Source: Spongiibacter tropicus DSM 19543 (GTDB lineage: Bacteria; Pseudomonadota; Gammaproteobacteria; Pseudomonadales; Spongiibacteraceae). From it: DNA of 64,000 nucleotides. The stretch spans positions 248,001 through 312,000 of the forward strand of contig NZ_ATUS01000003.1 in the NCBI RefSeq assembly GCF_000420325.1. The letters run 5' to 3'. Positions 62,618-64,000 of this stretch are shown here, piece after piece. Made by a program: the position numbers and the translations under genes. Every line of letters starts with the position of its first letter. Positions within the stretch are counted from its first letter, which is position 1. The notes beneath the pieces were generated by a model. It ran no database searches. It saw nothing but the letters and a program-made list of their open reading frames with translations, and was not told the origin of the DNA.

Positions 62618-63658
62618 TTACAGTTTGCCGTCAGCCGCCATCTGCATGTAGCTGGGGTTGAAGCGCAGCTTGATATTGCCTTTATTGCCGTACACACCGG
62701 CGGGGGTTTCGATACCGATAAACCCGGCATCCGGCGCACTGTCACCCAGCAGACCGTGAGCGAAAGAGAACTCTGCCACGCTCTGCATCGTCGTTTTCAG
62801 GTCTTTGCTGCGCGTGAAGCTGACCGCGTCGGCGGGCTTGTAAAACATCTGTGTGCTGGCGAGCTGGGCGTCATACCCGGCCAGATCCGTGCCGGATGCA
62901 GTTGCCATTGCGGTGCGCGCTGCCACTCCTTTCTCATCGGCAGCACTCATGGTTGCCATGATTTCATACCAGGCACCGGTCAGTGCCTTACCCAACGCAG
63001 GGTTTTGCTCAAGCACCTCGGTATTCACTACCAGCATGTCGATGATCTCGCCGGGGATTTGCGAAGAGTCGAACACTTTGTTGGCGCCGGGCATGCCCAT
63101 AATTTCGCTGAGCAGCGGATTCCAGGTCACCACTGACGTGACGCCCGCCGTGGGATAGACCGCCACCATGTCAGCGTCGGAGGTATTTACCACGGTCACA
63201 TCCGCCTCGCTCAGACCCACGCTGTCCAGCGCCCGAGCAAGCAGATAATGCGAGACGCTCAATTCCACCAGATTCACCTGCTGCCCCTTAATGGCCGCCA
63301 GTGAATCTTCCGCTTTGAGCACAATGCCGTCGTTGCCATTGGAGAAATCGCCCACGATCAACGCGGTGCTGTCGACGCCACCTGCAGCGGGAATCGTCAG
63401 CGCGTCCATATTGGTCATGGCGCAGGCGTCAAAAGCGCCAGTGGTGTATTGGTTAATCGATTCGATGTAATCGTTGATCTGCACCACATCAATTTCAATG
63501 CCGTATTTCTCGGCCCATTTATCGACGATCTTCTGTTCGTCGCCATAGCCCCATGGCATCCAGCCCACATAGATAGACCAGCAGACTTTAAAGCTGTCTG
63601 CGGCCAGACTGAAAGAAGAAAAGCTGAGTGTCAGTAACAGTGTCGCTAGTCGTTTCAT
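62618..63658 (-). CDS. ABC transporter substrate-binding protein, NitT/TauT type
   Basis: A periplasmic binding protein of 346 residues from the ATG at 63658, preceded by GGAGG. The signal peptide MKRLATLLLTLSFSSFSLAA is followed by the SsuA/NrtA-like start FKVCWSIYVGWMPWGYG. It captures the substrate for the permease and ATPase. It is the first gene after the riboswitch, 62 nt from the aptamer edge, so it is the direct target of its control. Confidence 0.93.
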   Translation of the reverse strand: MKRLATLLLTLSFSSFSLAADSFKVCWSIYVGWMPWGYGDEQKIVDKWAEKYGIEIDVVQINDYIESINQYTTGAFDACAMTNMDALTIPAAGGVDSTALIVGDFSNGNDGIVLKAEDSLAAIKGQQVNLVELSVSHYLLARALDSVGLSEADVTVVNTSDADMVAVYPTAGVTSVVTWNPLLSEIMGMPGANKVFDSSQIPGEIIDMLVVNTEVLEQNPALGKALTGAWYEIMATMSAADEKGVAARTAMATASGTDLAGYDAQLASTQMFYKPADAVSFTRSKDLKTTMQSVAEFSFAHGLLGDSAPDAGFIGIETPAGVYGNKGNIKLRFNPSYMQMAADGKL

Positions 63659-63720
63659 CGCCTGCCTCCGGCATAGGTTACGCGGTAAATAGAGCACTCC
63701 TGGCAGTCTGCTGCCGATCG

Positions 63721-63840
63721 TCTCCCGGGCTTTTGTCCCGCCGTGTAACCTGTTCCAAAGCAGCGTTGACCGCGTTTCAGAAGAGGTCGAAAGCTCTCGG
63801 ACCAGCCGTTGCAATAGCTGCAACCGGAACCCTAGCTTTC
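63721..63840 (-). ncRNA. Guanidine-I riboswitch (ykkC class)
   Basis: Read on the minus strand, the highly conserved ykkC elements appear in order: CTAGGGTTCCG, a P1b arm pair GTTGCA/TGCAAC, GGCTGGTCCGAGAGC, and ACACGGCGGGACAAAAGC with CCCGGGAGA. The P1 arms GAAAGCT and AGCTTTC pair around the first part. It is the leader of the transporter-carboxylase operon. Downstream of the aptamer there is a small GGCAG/CTGCC hairpin and a ribosome site, but no clear U-rich terminator, so translational control is as likely as transcriptional. Confidence 0.95.
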
Positions 63841-63951
63841 CATTGCCAAATTGTGATGCCTGAACGGCATGTCCTGCCTTACCAAGAGTGCGGACGCAAA
63901 GGCTGATACAGATTTCGTGCCAAAACCCCTGCAGCCTTTACAAACAACCGT

Positions 63952-64000
63952 TTACTGACCTTGCAGCATTTCGCCCACCGCCAAGACGCCCTCTAACAGG
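63952..64000 (-). CDS. Possible C-terminal fragment of a gene entering from the right edge
   Basis: On the minus strand a frame open at the edge reads LLEGVLAVGEMLQGQ and then stops (TAA at 63952-63954). It lies upstream of the riboswitch on the same strand. Only 15 codons are visible, so the gene cannot be identified and may not be real. Confidence 0.3.
   Translation of the reverse strand, partial: LLEGVLAVGEMLQGQ

Overview
The window is about 64 kb of GC-rich DNA from what looks like a marine-type gammaproteobacterium. The case rests on FabV, a split PqiA/LetA plus MCE protein, TIGR02647, a RimI operon of the pseudomonad kind and GlpE; a Spongiibacteraceae or Cellvibrionales-like relative is my inference only. 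Genes are dense, operons are short, and I see no tRNA, rRNA, IS element, prophage or CRISPR array.

Region 1 (1-10.7 kb, minus strand) is the standout catabolic block. It carries fadD3, two overlapping AsnC/Lrp regulators, ipdA, ipdB, ipdC, echA20, two acyl-CoA dehydrogenases, fadA6 and an SDR cut by the window edge. This set matches the actinobacterial KstR2 regulon that degrades steroid rings C and D (HIP, the hexahydroindanone propionate). Here the local regulators are Lrp-type, not TetR-type. The two gaps where transcription would start (before fadD3 and before ipdA) share an identical 15-bp sequence, a candidate operator. A 121-bp near-perfect palindrome lies between fadA6 and the SDR.

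Region 2 (10.8-24.5 kb) holds a PHP-domain lipoprotein, an MBL hydrolase with a MATE exporter, fabV, a large TonB receptor and a flavoprotein that keeps the three catalytic residues of 3-ketosteroid delta4-(5alpha)-dehydrogenase. These are followed by pbpG and the leuA-(holD-like)-rimI operon. The receptor and flavoprotein may extend the steroid theme to uptake and ring A oxidation.

Region 3 (24.7-39.4 kb) is mixed housekeeping: an M14-type deacylase with an odd C-terminal tail, an amidase, a YdjM-like membrane hydrolase, an LLM flavin enzyme, a GGDEF(degenerate)-EAL protein, ChrA, a DeaD-like helicase, a thioesterase, hemolysin III, an amidohydrolase and an HtdZ-like hydratase.

Region 4 (39.5-49.5 kb, plus strand) is devoted to the envelope: cardiolipin synthase, two half-size LetA/PqiA proteins, a six-MCE-domain LetB/PqiB-like tunnel protein, then an RND adaptor and pump behind a long inverted repeat, then glpE.

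Region 5 (49.6-54.1 kb) carries sppA, a DUF2069 protein, wrbA, arsC, a TlpA-like lipoprotein, a macro-domain protein and a CPXCG protein.

Region 6 (54.1-63.9 kb, minus strand) is a complete guanidine-assimilation operon. A clear guanidine-I (ykkC) riboswitch precedes an ABC transporter, two DUF1989 proteins (carboxyguanidine deiminase subunits), a biotin-dependent carboxylase and allophanate hydrolase. The riboswitch indicates that the enzyme usually named urea carboxylase is a guanidine carboxylase here.
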